The notes: generated from the sequence alone by a model not told the origin. A stretch of DNA of 17,212 bases from CAYZRY01 sp964481005 (GCA_964481005.1 CAYZRY010000016.1:1-17212), one strand, 5' to 3'; counted from the stretch's first letter, positions 1 through 8,055 are shown. Numbers and translations: made by a program.

Positions 1-65
1 TCACTATTCTTTTCAGACTAGTGAGGTTTATATTTATCTACTCTTATGAGTAGTAATGTTCTTAA

Positions 66-142
66 TGGGGCGACCAGTGGGAATCGAACCCACGCATACC
101 AGAGCCACAATCTGGCGTGTTAACCACTTCACCATGATCGCC
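66..142 (-). tRNA. tRNA-His (GTG anticodon), with encoded G-1 and CCA
   Basis: Read on the minus strand, the sequence folds as a full cloverleaf. The 7-bp acceptor stem pairs GCGATCA with TGGTCGC. The anticodon loop TTGTGGC carries GTG at complement 106-108, and the T arm contains GGGTTCGATTCCC. An extra G at position -1 (base 142) faces discriminator C73 (base 69), which is the identity element of histidine tRNAs. A 3' CCA is encoded at 66-68. A promoter lies just upstream. No second tRNA follows in the 65 bases before the window edge. Confidence 0.97.
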
Positions 143-160
143 ATGTATAAAGACTTCTTT

Positions 161-189
161 ATTTTAGCAAAAAAACTTTGTTTTTTCAA
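161..189 (-). promoter_or_regulatory. Promoter of tRNA-His
   Basis: Minus strand: -35 TTGAAA (184-189), 17-nt spacer, -10 TAAAAT (161-166) preceded by TGC, so a TGn extended -10. The predicted start is near 154, about 12 nt before the tRNA 5' end. The -35 is one of the three good ones in the window, as expected for a stable RNA gene. Confidence 0.8.
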
Positions 190-216
190 GTCTTTGTTTA
201 ATCTTTAAATCATTTG

Positions 217-225
217 TGATATATT
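217..225 (+). promoter_or_regulatory. Extended -10 promoter of the P-type ATPase gene
   Basis: TGATATATT places a TGn extended -10 at 217-225. The predicted start is near 232, giving a leader of about 16 nt that includes the GGAGA ribosome binding site at 239-243. A TATAAT at 231-236 is a closer hexamer match, but initiation from it would remove the ribosome binding site. The -35 region (TTTAAT at 197-202) is weak. Confidence 0.45.
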
Positions 226-247
226 ATATCTATAATATGGAGATAAT

Positions 248-2062
248 ATGGAGTTTAAGAATCGCATTTACAAGACTTTAATGGCTGCTTCTTGTTACAC
301 TGCTTCACTTTTTGCTGAACCTTTGATGGCTAATATTTTTGTGGCTATCGGTTTAACAATCATTTCTTATGATATTTTAGTAGCTGCTATCGGTCGATTA
401 GTTAAGCAGAAGATGTTAAACGATGACTTTTTCATGCTCATTATTTCTTTTGCTTTATTTTCGATAAATAGGTTTCAGGAATCATTATCGGTGATGCTTA
501 TATACTTTTTTGGAAGAATCATTATCGAAAGTACAATCAATAAAATTAGATTAGCTTTCTTTAACAATATCAATAGTGAAATTATCTATGCTAATGTCGT
601 CGAAAATGGAAATGTCAAACAGGTATCAGCTAACTCTGTTAAAGTTGGTGATATCATCGAAGTCTATCAGTATGAGATGATTCCTTGTGATGGGATTATC
701 GTCAAAGGAAGTAGCAAATTAAATACTTTTGATTTAACTGGTGAACATGCCTTAATTAGTGTTAATGCTGGTGATAAAGTAGTAAACGAAACAATCAATA
801 CTGGTTCAACCTTGACTATCAAAGTAACTGAGCCACTAAATAATTCAGCTTCGGCCAAAGTAGCAAAAACATTAAGTGCCATTGTCGATGATTCAAGTTA
901 TGCTAAAAAAATGATTAGATACAACAATATCTTTACTGCTAGTGTATCACTTGCCCTGCTTGCTATCTTTCTTGTTGCTTACATTGCAACTGGTGAACTT
1001 GAACACTTTCTAATGCTAGGTTTATCAGCCTTAATTATTCTAGCCCCTACCCCAATTAGTGATACGATTAAATACAGTTACTATGCTAGCTGTAGTAAAT
1101 TAATTAAACGTGGCGTCCTTCTAAAACGTAGTAACACTTTGGATGATATTTTAGAAATAGATAGTATTCTTTTTGATAAGTCATCAACTATTACTGATGG
1201 TAATTTGCAAATAGTTGAAACATACTCTGAAGTATTAAGTGATGAAGAGCTAATCAAACTGATAGCTACTTGTGAAGAAAAAAGTAATCACGAGATACTT
1301 AAACCAATTAAAAAGCTGCATCCCCTTACTAGTGAATCAACTACTAACTTTAGACAGTATAGTGGCGGGATAAAAGTTAACCTTGATAATGATCAATACA
1401 CGCTTGGGAAGCTATCTTTCATGGAAGATAATAACATTGTCGTTAAGAAGGCTAAAACAATTGGATCGGTCATCTATGTTGCTAAGAATAAAAAGTTTAT
1501 TGGTTATGTTGTTCTTCGTGATGAAATTAAAGAAAACGTAAGAGATAACATTAAGAATCTAGCTAAGCTTGGGATCAATGATCTAATTGTCCTATCTAGT
1601 GATAACTATGATTATGTTGAAAGTCTTTGTCGCAAGTTAGAGATTTCTCGTTTCTTGCCAGATATTAGTGAAAAAGATAAGCTTAGTTACATCGATAATG
1701 CCCAAAAAGAAGGCGTTAAACTGATGTTAATCGGTGATGGGAAGAAAGATGCATCGTTGCTTAAAAAAGCCAGTCTAGGGGTAGCTATTGGCCATATGGG
1801 TAAGTTCCTTGATCTAAGTCAGTGTGACATCATCATTCTAAACAATGATTTAGACCACATTGAACTCAGTATCAGAGCAGCCAAAGATAATCGAAAAACT
1901 ATTTCTCTTAATCTCAGTTTAGCAATATTATTTAAAACAGTTTTAGTTCTAATGCTTGCACTTGGAATATTTGATTTAGGTATAGGTATCTTTACTAATA
2001 TAGCCATATATCTAATATCACTACTTACAGCCTATTCACTTATGAAAGAAAAAAAAGATTGA
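248..2062 (+). CDS. P1B-like P-type ATPase with non-canonical signature motifs (possible pseudoenzyme)
   Basis: This 604-residue membrane protein has the layout of heavy-metal P1B ATPases without an N-terminal HMA metal-binding domain: helices in the first 95 residues, an actuator domain (about 100-225, TGE at 164-166), a helix pair at about 228-270, P and N domains (about 300-540) and two C-terminal helices (about 556-598). Several near-invariant motifs are changed. The transmembrane CPC/CPH site reads APTP (266-269). The phosphorylation motif DKTGT reads DKSST, with aspartate 310 kept. The N-domain His-Pro reads HE (348-349), TGDN reads SSDN (450-453), and the GDGxND hinge reads GDGKKD (496-501). 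Fold and family are clear. Transport activity and substrate cannot be inferred, and loss of the intramembrane cysteines argues against ordinary Cu/Zn/Cd export. The start has a GGAGA ribosome binding site. It is the only plus-strand gene. Confidence 0.88.
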   Translation: MEFKNRIYKTLMAASCYTASLFAEPLMANIFVAIGLTIISYDILVAAIGRLVKQKMLNDDFFMLIISFALFSINRFQESLSVMLIYFFGRIIIESTINKIRLAFFNNINSEIIYANVVENGNVKQVSANSVKVGDIIEVYQYEMIPCDGIIVKGSSKLNTFDLTGEHALISVNAGDKVVNETINTGSTLTIKVTEPLNNSASAKVAKTLSAIVDDSSYAKKMIRYNNIFTASVSLALLAIFLVAYIATGELEHFLMLGLSALIILAPTPISDTIKYSYYASCSKLIKRGVLLKRSNTLDDILEIDSILFDKSSTITDGNLQIVETYSEVLSDEELIKLIATCEEKSNHEILKPIKKLHPLTSESTTNFRQYSGGIKVNLDNDQYTLGKLSFMEDNNIVVKKAKTIGSVIYVAKNKKFIGYVVLRDEIKENVRDNIKNLAKLGINDLIVLSSDNYDYVESLCRKLEISRFLPDISEKDKLSYIDNAQKEGVKLMLIGDGKKDASLLKKASLGVAIGHMGKFLDLSQCDIIILNNDLDHIELSIRAAKDNRKTISLNLSLAILFKTVLVLMLALGIFDLGIGIFTNIAIYLISLLTAYSLMKEKKD

Positions 2063-2077
2063 TTATCAATCTTTTTT
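2051..2077. terminator. Bidirectional intrinsic terminator between convergent genes
   Basis: GATTGA (2057-2062) pairs with TCAATC (2066-2071) around a TTA loop. Flanking A6 and T6 runs extend the stem and give a U-tract in either direction. The TGA stop of the plus-strand gene is inside the stem, and the minus-strand ATPase gene stops 4 nt beyond it. Confidence 0.88.
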
Positions 2078-2080
2078 ATT

Positions 2081-3385
2081 TTAATAAAAATCATCTACTT
2101 CTTCTTTTTCACTAACTTGATTTAAGTCTATCTCTGGAGTAGTACTTTGTCTTTCTTCGGTAAATGGCTTTGCCGGTCTAATGTAGAGAGTATCATCTGT
2201 CGCTGCTCTTGGGAAGTCTTCCTCAGGCAGTGCATCGTCATCGCTATTTAAATCGAGATTTACTGTTTGTTTCACTTCGGCGGTTATTGGCGTCTCCAAA
2301 GCATTTTGAGTCTCGATATTAATTCTGTTTGGAACAACTCTCGTATCTCTAGTACCCATAGCTGAAATCGATGTTTCACCCCTGGTAAACTCTTCTATTC
2401 GCGGTCCCCCATCAAAACCATCTTCAAAGTCATCATATGCAAACTCTTCCATTGGTTCTTCAAGTTCTAAAGTATTGTCATTTATATTTAAAGTCTCTTC
2501 CGAATACAGTTCTTTGAACTGCTCTTTAAATTTAGGTAATTCTTTTTTAATGACATCTGGATATACTAAGTGAGTATTTTCGATAGCTTTTTCAAAATCG
2601 AAGATATTAACTTGATTGCGATTATCAAAGACAGCAAATGAGAAAGCTGACTTTAAAAGAGTAAGTGAACAATCTGGATACCTAGATCCTATTTCGTAAA
2701 CTCTTTTATATTCGCTTGTCATATCTACTAAGAAGCCCATGATTAACTCTTGTCTATATGGCGAATACTTCATCTTAGCGCCAGTTTCTTTTTCTATTTT
2801 AGGTAGTGATCCAGTCATAATTTTAACTGTCTCATCACGACTAGGTTCAGGCACTTCAACACGCTGGAAACGTCTAGCAAAAGCTTTATCTCTTAAAATA
2901 TATCGCTCATACTCTTCGGTCGTCGTTGCTCCGACAACTTTGATCTTACCACGACCAAGTCCTTCTTTAAAGATATTGGCAAAGTCTAGTGATGACTCTT
3001 CGGTTGAACCAATTAACATATGTACTTCATCAATAAATAGAATAATCTTATCTTTAGTCTTTAACTCATCGATAAGTAATTGAACCTTACTTTCACCATC
3101 AGGCATAGTACCTAGAAGTGAAGCAGTCTTAATATTGATAATAGTATAACCCTTTAATACATCTGGAACTTCCCCTTTTTGAATACTGTAAGCAAGTCCC
3201 TCGACAATAGCAGTTTTACCAATACCAGGTTTACCTATTAAAATTGCCGACTTTTCAGGCGTCAATAAAACAAGCAATAACTGCTTAATTTGTTCATTAC
3301 GACCAATCGCGGGATTAGTAACATATACTTTATCTGTAAAATTTTCACCATAGCGTTCTAAAACACTAAATTGTTCATTGCTCAT
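2081..3385 (-). CDS. Single-ring AAA+ ATPase, ClpA/B/C D1-like, with long acidic tail
   Basis: Residues 20-280 match the first AAA+ module of ClpA/ClpB/ClpC: IGRNEQI (27-33), Walker A GKPGIGKT (51-58), Walker B ILFIDE with D119-E120, sensor-1 stretch GATTTEEY (152-159) and paired arginines 171-172 in the arginine-finger position. Compared with Clp unfoldases (700-860 residues) it lacks the N-domain, the ClpB middle domain and the whole second AAA+ ring. Residues 300-434 are instead a low-complexity acidic, probably disordered tail. There is no peptidase partner or ClpP-binding loop to see here. A role in remodelling a specific partner is inference. The start follows GGAGGGA (3388-3394). It is transcribed alone and converges with the P-type ATPase gene. 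Confidence 0.85.
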   Translation of the reverse strand: MSNEQFSVLERYGENFTDKVYVTNPAIGRNEQIKQLLLVLLTPEKSAILIGKPGIGKTAIVEGLAYSIQKGEVPDVLKGYTIINIKTASLLGTMPDGESKVQLLIDELKTKDKIILFIDEVHMLIGSTEESSLDFANIFKEGLGRGKIKVVGATTTEEYERYILRDKAFARRFQRVEVPEPSRDETVKIMTGSLPKIEKETGAKMKYSPYRQELIMGFLVDMTSEYKRVYEIGSRYPDCSLTLLKSAFSFAVFDNRNQVNIFDFEKAIENTHLVYPDVIKKELPKFKEQFKELYSEETLNINDNTLELEEPMEEFAYDDFEDGFDGGPRIEEFTRGETSISAMGTRDTRVVPNRINIETQNALETPITAEVKQTVNLDLNSDDDALPEEDFPRAATDDTLYIRPAKPFTEERQSTTPEIDLNQVSEKEEVDDFY

Positions 3386-3415
3386 AATCCCTCCGTCATA
3401 TTCTTTTATATAAGT

Positions 3416-3424
3416 AGTATATCA
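3416..3424 (-). promoter_or_regulatory. Extended -10 promoter of the AAA+ ATPase gene
   Basis: Minus strand TGATATACT gives a TGn extended -10. The predicted start is near 3409, 24 nt before the ATG. No convincing -35: the upstream bases are taken by the terminator of the preceding gene. Confidence 0.5.
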
Positions 3425-3450
3425 TTAAAAAAGATATTTTTAAATATCTT
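3424..3450 (-). terminator. Intrinsic terminator of the hybrid kinase gene
   Basis: On the minus strand AAGATATTT pairs with AAATATCTT (3442-3450 with 3431-3439) around a 2-4 nt loop, followed by a T-run. It begins directly after the TAA stop at 3451-3453. Confidence 0.8.
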
Positions 3451-5685
3451 TTATTTTAAGTACTGATCGATAATAGTGATAAGTTTTTTTACTTCTCTAC
3501 TTAATATATCAAAATTATCATCTAAGAACTTATGATCTTTTTCTTTGGCTTTAAGTTCATGGTGATAAGCATAATCAGCAAGCGATTTAAAACCTAAATA
3601 TTTAGCATCACTTTTAAGACTGTGAACTAAGACAGCATAGTTATCAAAGTTATCCATCTGTCTATTCATATCGAGATTTCTGAGCTTATCATCTATCTCC
3701 TTGCGGAAGGTCTTTAACACATCGTCATAGAACTCTTGGCCACCTAGTATCTCAAGGGCAAAGTCGATATCTACTTTATTGTTTCTTAGAAAGTCGATAT
3801 TTTTACTGTTAGTTACTGGTGCTTCGATTACGATATTTACTTCGTTTTTCTTACCTAGGAATTTTAATAATACTTGTTCTAGTTTTTGCTTATCGATAGG
3901 TTTAGCTAAATATCCATCAAAGCCCATCTGCAGGTACTTTTCATCAGCTCCGCTCAAAGCATTAGCTGTTAGGGCTACGACTGGAGTAGCAAAGTTTGGT
4001 ATCTCTTTCAAATATTTGAAAGTATCTACTCCACTCATCTTTGGCATCATATCATCAAGTAAAATCAAATCGTAGACTTCGCCAGCTTTTACTTTTTCTA
4101 AACATTCGAAACCACTGCTGAGAAGTTCGATATTTAAATTATGCATCGATGAAATAATCTTTTGTGCTACTTTTAGGTTTAGCTGATTATCGTCGACAAC
4201 CAGTAATCGTTTACCACTTATGTCACTGCTAGCAATGATATTTTCACTTTTGTTTTCACTAACTGGCTTGTCAGTAATATGCTGATCGATTGTTACGATG
4301 AACTTAGATCCTTGACCATAAGTACTTGTTACGACAATAGTACCACCCATCATTTCGACTAAGTGTTTAGTGATAGCTAGTCCAAGACCAGTTCCCTCAA
4401 TTGTCCCGTTCTTATCTTCATCGAGCCTTTGAAAGCGAGTAAATAGCCTATCTATCATCTCTTTCTTTATTCCTCGGCCCGAATCTTCGACCGTGACAAT
4501 CAAGCGACAAACACCATTTTGAATAACACTATCGACACGGAAATCGACATAGCCGCGTTCAGTATACTTAGCAGCATTGCTAAGTAAGTTTGTAACTATC
4601 TTTTTGAAATTAGCACTGTCTCCAAATAAAGCTGGGGGAAGATCTTCGGCAATATATACTCTGAAATCTAATGACTTATTGATTATTTTAGCCTCCAGTA
4701 ACTTAATTACTGAGTTAAACAATTCTTTTGGATCATACGGGGCATTGATGATTTCTAACTTACCTGCTTCAATTTTTGATAAGTCGAGTATTCCATTAAC
4801 TATCTCTAAGAGAGTATTAGATGCTGAAACAATATCTTTGGCATCTTCCTTAGCTTCTTCGACACTTTTAGCATCATCGATACATTCACCAAAACCAATG
4901 ATGGCATTTAGTGGCGTTCTAATCTCATGACTCATACTCGATAAGAAATCACTTTTAGCATTGTTAGCTTTTTCTGCTTGTTCCTTAGCAACATTTAATT
5001 CACCAATTAATTTCATATCGGGGTTTTCAATTGTATTGTACATGAAGACAATCATAAAAGATATGACTGATGTCACAAGTAAATACTCCGGGTTACCCAT
5101 CTGGAAAATAATGGCTGGTACCATCAGTAATACTAGGGTAATAACCGGCACATATTTCTTACTTGATATACGCTTAAGAACGATATTAATAAATAGATAC
5201 AAGACCCATAAAATCATAACGACAAAAGCCAGACCATATATGTATATGACATTGGCTCCCTGAACATAAATCTCCGTATCAACAGTATGATAAGTATGGG
5301 GTAATATAAAGTTTAAAAATAAAGAAATTAAATATATTCCATTTATCATATGATAAATATGCTGTCTTAGTCGATCTTTTTCAAAATCGATACGCAGTTC
5401 ATTCATTACTGAGAATAATATATAGTGAGTAATCAAAAAACAAACACTTATCAAATAAGCTAAATAGAGTTTAATAATGAGCCACCTAATATAACTAGTC
5501 TCTGGTAAATTAATATTTGCATATATGCCAAATAAATCGATAATAACTCCGACTATACCGACAAACATTAAAAGTTCATATACTTTATTTTCTGTTAACT
5601 GTATACGTCTCTTACTAAAGTATAAAATGACAATCATTACTAAATAGGCTAAACTTAATATCAATAATAAATTGCTTATATGCAT
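3451..5685 (-). CDS. Membrane-bound hybrid sensor histidine kinase (HK-REC-HPt)
   Basis: This 744-residue protein holds a whole phosphorelay except the final regulator. About seven hydrophobic segments fill residues 5-217. A short coiled-coil linker follows, then HisKA with the H-box SHEIRTPLNA (H253). The ATPase domain has N-box N366/N370, G1 DSGRGI (401-406) and G2 GTGLGL (431-436). The receiver domain has D498/D499, phosphoacceptor D544, T573 and K595. The C-terminal HPt domain has HSLKSDAKYLG with H688. All catalytic residues are present, so it should be active. The N-terminus resembles multi-helix membrane sensors, and the ligand is unknown. No output response regulator is encoded nearby, so the HPt probably passes phosphate to a distant partner. 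The start has AAGGAG 5 nt upstream. It is a single-gene unit. Confidence 0.93.
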   Translation of the reverse strand: MHISNLLLILSLAYLVMIVILYFSKRRIQLTENKVYELLMFVGIVGVIIDLFGIYANINLPETSYIRWLIIKLYLAYLISVCFLITHYILFSVMNELRIDFEKDRLRQHIYHMINGIYLISLFLNFILPHTYHTVDTEIYVQGANVIYIYGLAFVVMILWVLYLFINIVLKRISSKKYVPVITLVLLMVPAIIFQMGNPEYLLVTSVISFMIVFMYNTIENPDMKLIGELNVAKEQAEKANNAKSDFLSSMSHEIRTPLNAIIGFGECIDDAKSVEEAKEDAKDIVSASNTLLEIVNGILDLSKIEAGKLEIINAPYDPKELFNSVIKLLEAKIINKSLDFRVYIAEDLPPALFGDSANFKKIVTNLLSNAAKYTERGYVDFRVDSVIQNGVCRLIVTVEDSGRGIKKEMIDRLFTRFQRLDEDKNGTIEGTGLGLAITKHLVEMMGGTIVVTSTYGQGSKFIVTIDQHITDKPVSENKSENIIASSDISGKRLLVVDDNQLNLKVAQKIISSMHNLNIELLSSGFECLEKVKAGEVYDLILLDDMMPKMSGVDTFKYLKEIPNFATPVVALTANALSGADEKYLQMGFDGYLAKPIDKQKLEQVLLKFLGKKNEVNIVIEAPVTNSKNIDFLRNNKVDIDFALEILGGQEFYDDVLKTFRKEIDDKLRNLDMNRQMDNFDNYAVLVHSLKSDAKYLGFKSLADYAYHHELKAKEKDHKFLDDNFDILSREVKKLITIIDQYLK

Positions 5686-5703
5686 AACGGCTCCTTATTA
5701 TAT

Positions 5704-5712
5704 ATTTTACCA
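5704..5712 (-). promoter_or_regulatory. Extended -10 promoter of the hybrid kinase gene
   Basis: Minus strand TGGTAAAAT is a TGn extended -10 with no clear -35. The predicted start near 5697 gives a leader of only about 12 nt, just enough to contain AAGGAG (5691-5696). Confidence 0.55.
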
Positions 5713-5723
5713 TACTTAGTAAT

Positions 5724-5754
5724 AAAAAAAATAGAAATTTAATTTCTATTTTTT
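5724..5754 (-). terminator. Intrinsic terminator of the HAD-PlsC operon
   Basis: A perfect 13-bp inverted repeat (5726-5738 with 5742-5754, loop TTA) is followed by a T-run on the minus strand. The TAG stop of the acyltransferase gene (5746-5748) lies inside the stem. Confidence 0.87.
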
Positions 5755-6462
5755 AATTTTAACTTTAGCTTTTTCGTAAATTGCGTTATTTTCTTCGATT
5801 CCTTTATACATCTCTTCATACCACAGTTTAATTGCTTCTTCAGTAGTCATTTCATCTAGTTTAATTGGCTCGCGGTAGTTGATGATTATCTTGTGTTTAA
5901 GATCGACTCCTTCAGGCCTGTAGACCATGGCAATCGGTTGGATATATGCTCCATATTTTTTAGCTAAGCTAAAGGCTGTCGGTTTAACTTCTAGTAGTTC
6001 TCCAGTTGCTAAATTCTTATTAGTTGTTCCCTCTGGGAAAATCCCCATCGAACTTCCTCTTGTTAAATATTCACGACTGCGACGAAGCATATTTAAGTTA
6101 ATTGTACGTTCATTTGGATAAAGATGAGCATCTTGCTCTCTGACAACTGGTACTGCACCAGCAGCGTTGAAGATAACAGGTGTTAACTTACATAGAAGCG
6201 GATTCTTACTATTGGCAAAGATACTGTCATCACCAGTGAAGAATCTTTGAAGGGCTACCCAGTGAATATCATCGGGAATGTTTGCAAACAAAATAAGTGA
6301 ATCGACCGTCTTACGGTGATTAGGTGTATAGATAATCGGTTTATCTTTGACTAAATTCTCTTTGTTAAGAATAAGTGGTTTAAAGATTAAATTTAGAAAG
6401 GGACCCGATACTTTACTCAAGATATGATAATTTCTCTCGGTATTATCTTTGATCTTTTCCAT
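5746..6462 (-). CDS. PlsC-family 1-acylglycerol-3-phosphate-type acyltransferase
   Basis: This 238-residue protein belongs to the LPLAT/PlsC family. The catalytic NHxxxxD box is NHRKTVD (H49, D54), and the glycerophosphate-binding motif is FPEGTT (142-147, EGT 144-146). The downstream proline of block IV fits QPIAMVYRP. The family moves an acyl chain from acyl-ACP or acyl-CoA to lysophosphatidic acid at the inner membrane face, forming phosphatidic acid for phospholipids. A hydrophobic stretch near residues 18-32 could give peripheral attachment. The start lies 1 nt after the TAA of the HAD gene, and its ribosome binding site GAGGTAAG lies inside that gene's end, so translation should be coupled. 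Acceptor specificity cannot be read from sequence. Confidence 0.92.
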   Translation of the reverse strand: MEKIKDNTERNYHILSKVSGPFLNLIFKPLILNKENLVKDKPIIYTPNHRKTVDSLILFANIPDDIHWVALQRFFTGDDSIFANSKNPLLCKLTPVIFNAAGAVPVVREQDAHLYPNERTINLNMLRRSREYLTRGSSMGIFPEGTTNKNLATGELLEVKPTAFSLAKKYGAYIQPIAMVYRPEGVDLKHKIIINYREPIKLDEMTTEEAIKLWYEEMYKGIEENNAIYEKAKVKIKK

Positions 6463-6463
6463 A

Positions 6464-7156
6464 TTACTTACCTCTTACTTTATTTTTCATAAGTGTTTTA
6501 ACTTTTTGATGCTGAGTAATAGCTTCATATATCTTTCCATCTTCGTAGTTATTGAAGCGCTGTACATTACGTCCAAGATAATGGTGATCGTTGTAAGCAC
6601 TTTCGATACATATAGCATCCATACTTTCAGCTATATCATAGATTAACTCTGGTTTATCATCTAGTAAGATGTGATTGTTATGTGACTCAGAGTATAGAAA
6701 CATCATCTTATAAAGATCATCTTCGAATAAAATAATGTTTTGATCATGCAAACCATTTGCTCTAAACTGCCAATCGATACTAGCTTTGACAAACTTTCCT
6801 AGTAGACTGTTTTCCGTCGAATGTTTTCTGGAAGATACAAAGGCTACTTGGTGTCCTTCTTTTTGTAGCTGTCTAATCATCTCAGCAGAACCCGCTCTAA
6901 ACGGAGTTCTAAGATACTTAAGATAGTACATATTCCAGAAAGCTTTCATTATCTTATCACTTTTTTCTTTGGCCTTAATTGGTTCACAGCCTTCGTCAAA
7001 AAAGTATCTTTGCAAAGCGAAAACCTGATCGATGTCGTAACCATTTACATTAGCTACTCCTAGACCATGTTTCTTTAACATATACTTACTTCCGTTTTCT
7101 AAAACGAACTTTTCAAAATTGGTAAGCGTACCATCTATATCAAAAAGTACTGCCAT
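6464..7156 (-). CDS. HAD-superfamily phosphatase (NT5C-like)
   Basis: This 230-residue protein has the HAD motifs. Motif I is FDIDGT (D6 nucleophile, D8 acid/base), motif II serine is in VSSRK (106-110), and motif IV is LLDDKPE (D166, D167). The region between motifs I and II is a helical cap of about 75 residues. The DDKPELI stretch and the overall layout recall 5'-nucleotidase/NT5C-like HADs, but the substrate is not identifiable. It is the first gene of a two-gene unit with plsC, with a 1-nt gap. A phosphatase next to a lipid acyltransferase raises the possibility of dephosphorylating a lipid or head-group intermediate; that is inference. A GGGGGA ribosome binding site precedes the ATG. 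Confidence 0.85.
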   Translation of the reverse strand: MAVLFDIDGTLTNFEKFVLENGSKYMLKKHGLGVANVNGYDIDQVFALQRYFFDEGCEPIKAKEKSDKIMKAFWNMYYLKYLRTPFRAGSAEMIRQLQKEGHQVAFVSSRKHSTENSLLGKFVKASIDWQFRANGLHDQNIILFEDDLYKMMFLYSESHNNHILLDDKPELIYDIAESMDAICIESAYNDHHYLGRNVQRFNNYEDGKIYEAITQHQKVKTLMKNKVRGK

Positions 7157-7182
7157 AATATCCCCCTTTTTTTATCGGCACT

Positions 7183-7211
7183 ATTATAACATAATTATAG
7201 CTATTTATCAA
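7183..7211 (-). promoter_or_regulatory. Promoter of the HAD-PlsC operon
   Basis: Minus strand: -35 TTGATA (7206-7211), 17-nt spacer, -10 TATAAT (7183-7188) with TGT before it. This is the strongest mRNA promoter visible in the window. The predicted start near 7176 gives a 20-nt leader. Confidence 0.88.
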
Positions 7212-7229
7212 GTCTAATCGTTTTAGAAG

Positions 7230-7253
7230 AAAAAAACAAGGACTAAAGTCCTT
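7230..7253 (-). terminator. Intrinsic terminator of the SDR gene
   Basis: AAGGAC pairs with GTCCTT (7238-7243 with 7248-7253) around a 4-nt loop, followed by G and seven Ts on the minus strand. The stem overlaps the TAA stop at 7252-7254. Confidence 0.88.
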
Positions 7254-8055
7254 ATTTTAATGCTTTCATTTTGTTACTTATAAACTTAATTGCCCACTGC
7301 GGATTGAACTTATAAAGTCCATACATGAACTTAGAATCGCCACCGACATAGATCTGTAACTTTTCTTTTTCCATACCCTTTAGGATAATTCTAGCAGCTT
7401 CTGGAGCTGGTAATGCTTTAAACTTATCTTCTTTTTCTTCACCACGTTTTTCAACTTCAGTTTCGGCTCCAGAGTTCTTAGTAATGTTAGTTGCAATTGC
7501 TCCTGGAAAGACAACTGACACTTTAACATTAGTATCAAGTAGCTCTGAGTATAAACCTTCAGTAAAGATTTTTAGGGCTGCTTTTGAAGCACCATAGATA
7601 GTTTGTCCTGGGAATGGGAAGAATCCTCCCATCGAAGAGACATTGACAATATATGCTTCTGGACGAGCTAATAACTCATCTAAAAACAACTTAACTAATT
7701 TAACTGGTCCAGTGAAATTGACATCCATAACTTTGTCTATTTCTCCGGCTTCTAGTTCTCCAACATTGACAAAGGGCTGAATGATACCAGCATTGTTGAT
7801 GATGATATCAAGTTCATCGTAGTAGTCATAATAGTCATGTTTAAACTTATTGACTGCTTCCCTACTTCCTAAATCTAACTGTTGAAACTTAAAACGATCA
7901 GGATTAGAACATAATTTCTTAGTTTCTTTAAGTGTCTTTTCATTGATATCGACACCCATTACATATGCTCCATTTTCAATTAATTGAATAGCTAGTTCTC
8001 TACCTATCCCAGATCCCGCTCCTGTAAGTAGGACCTTTTTCCCTTTTACTTCCAT
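7252..8055 (-). CDS. Short-chain dehydrogenase/reductase (classical SDR)
   Basis: This 267-residue NAD(P)(H)-dependent oxidoreductase has a Rossmann cofactor motif TGAGSGIG (11-18), an acidic D36 after the second strand (VDIN, suggesting NAD(H) preference), DL near 61-62, NNAG (87-90), catalytic serine around 140-141, and the YGASK active site (Y154, K158). The C-terminal YGLYKFNPQWAIKFI stretch may contact the membrane; together with the neighbouring acyltransferase this hints at a lipid-type substrate, which is weak inference. The start is set by GAGGTG (8060-8065) six bases before the ATG at 8055. An in-frame ATG at 8067 has no ribosome binding site and would sit at the predicted transcription start. 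Confidence 0.92.
   Translation of the reverse strand: MEVKGKKVLLTGAGSGIGRELAIQLIENGAYVMGVDINEKTLKETKKLCSNPDRFKFQQLDLGSREAVNKFKHDYYDYYDELDIIINNAGIIQPFVNVGELEAGEIDKVMDVNFTGPVKLVKLFLDELLARPEAYIVNVSSMGGFFPFPGQTIYGASKAALKIFTEGLYSELLDTNVKVSVVFPGAIATNITKNSGAETEVEKRGEEKEDKFKALPAPEAARIILKGMEKEKLQIYVGGDSKFMYGLYKFNPQWAIKFISNKMKALK

Noticed and set aside
1..65. Hairpins downstream of tRNA-His (CTACTC/GAGTAG at 38-53 and TCACTA/TAGTGA at 1-24), considered as terminator or attachment site
   Set aside because: Neither is followed by a T-run on the minus strand, and no direct repeat of the tRNA 3' end was seen in the window, so there is no support for either role.
231..236. Perfect TATAAT just before the P-type ATPase start, as leaderless promoter
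   Set aside because: Initiation would begin at about 243, removing the GGAGA ribosome binding site; the TGATATATT upstream fits better.
1195..2062. P-type ATPase considered as a frameshifted pseudogene because of its altered motifs
   Set aside because: The frame is uninterrupted, the helices and domain order are complete, and changes are substitutions at motif positions, so it is listed as a CDS with an open question on activity.
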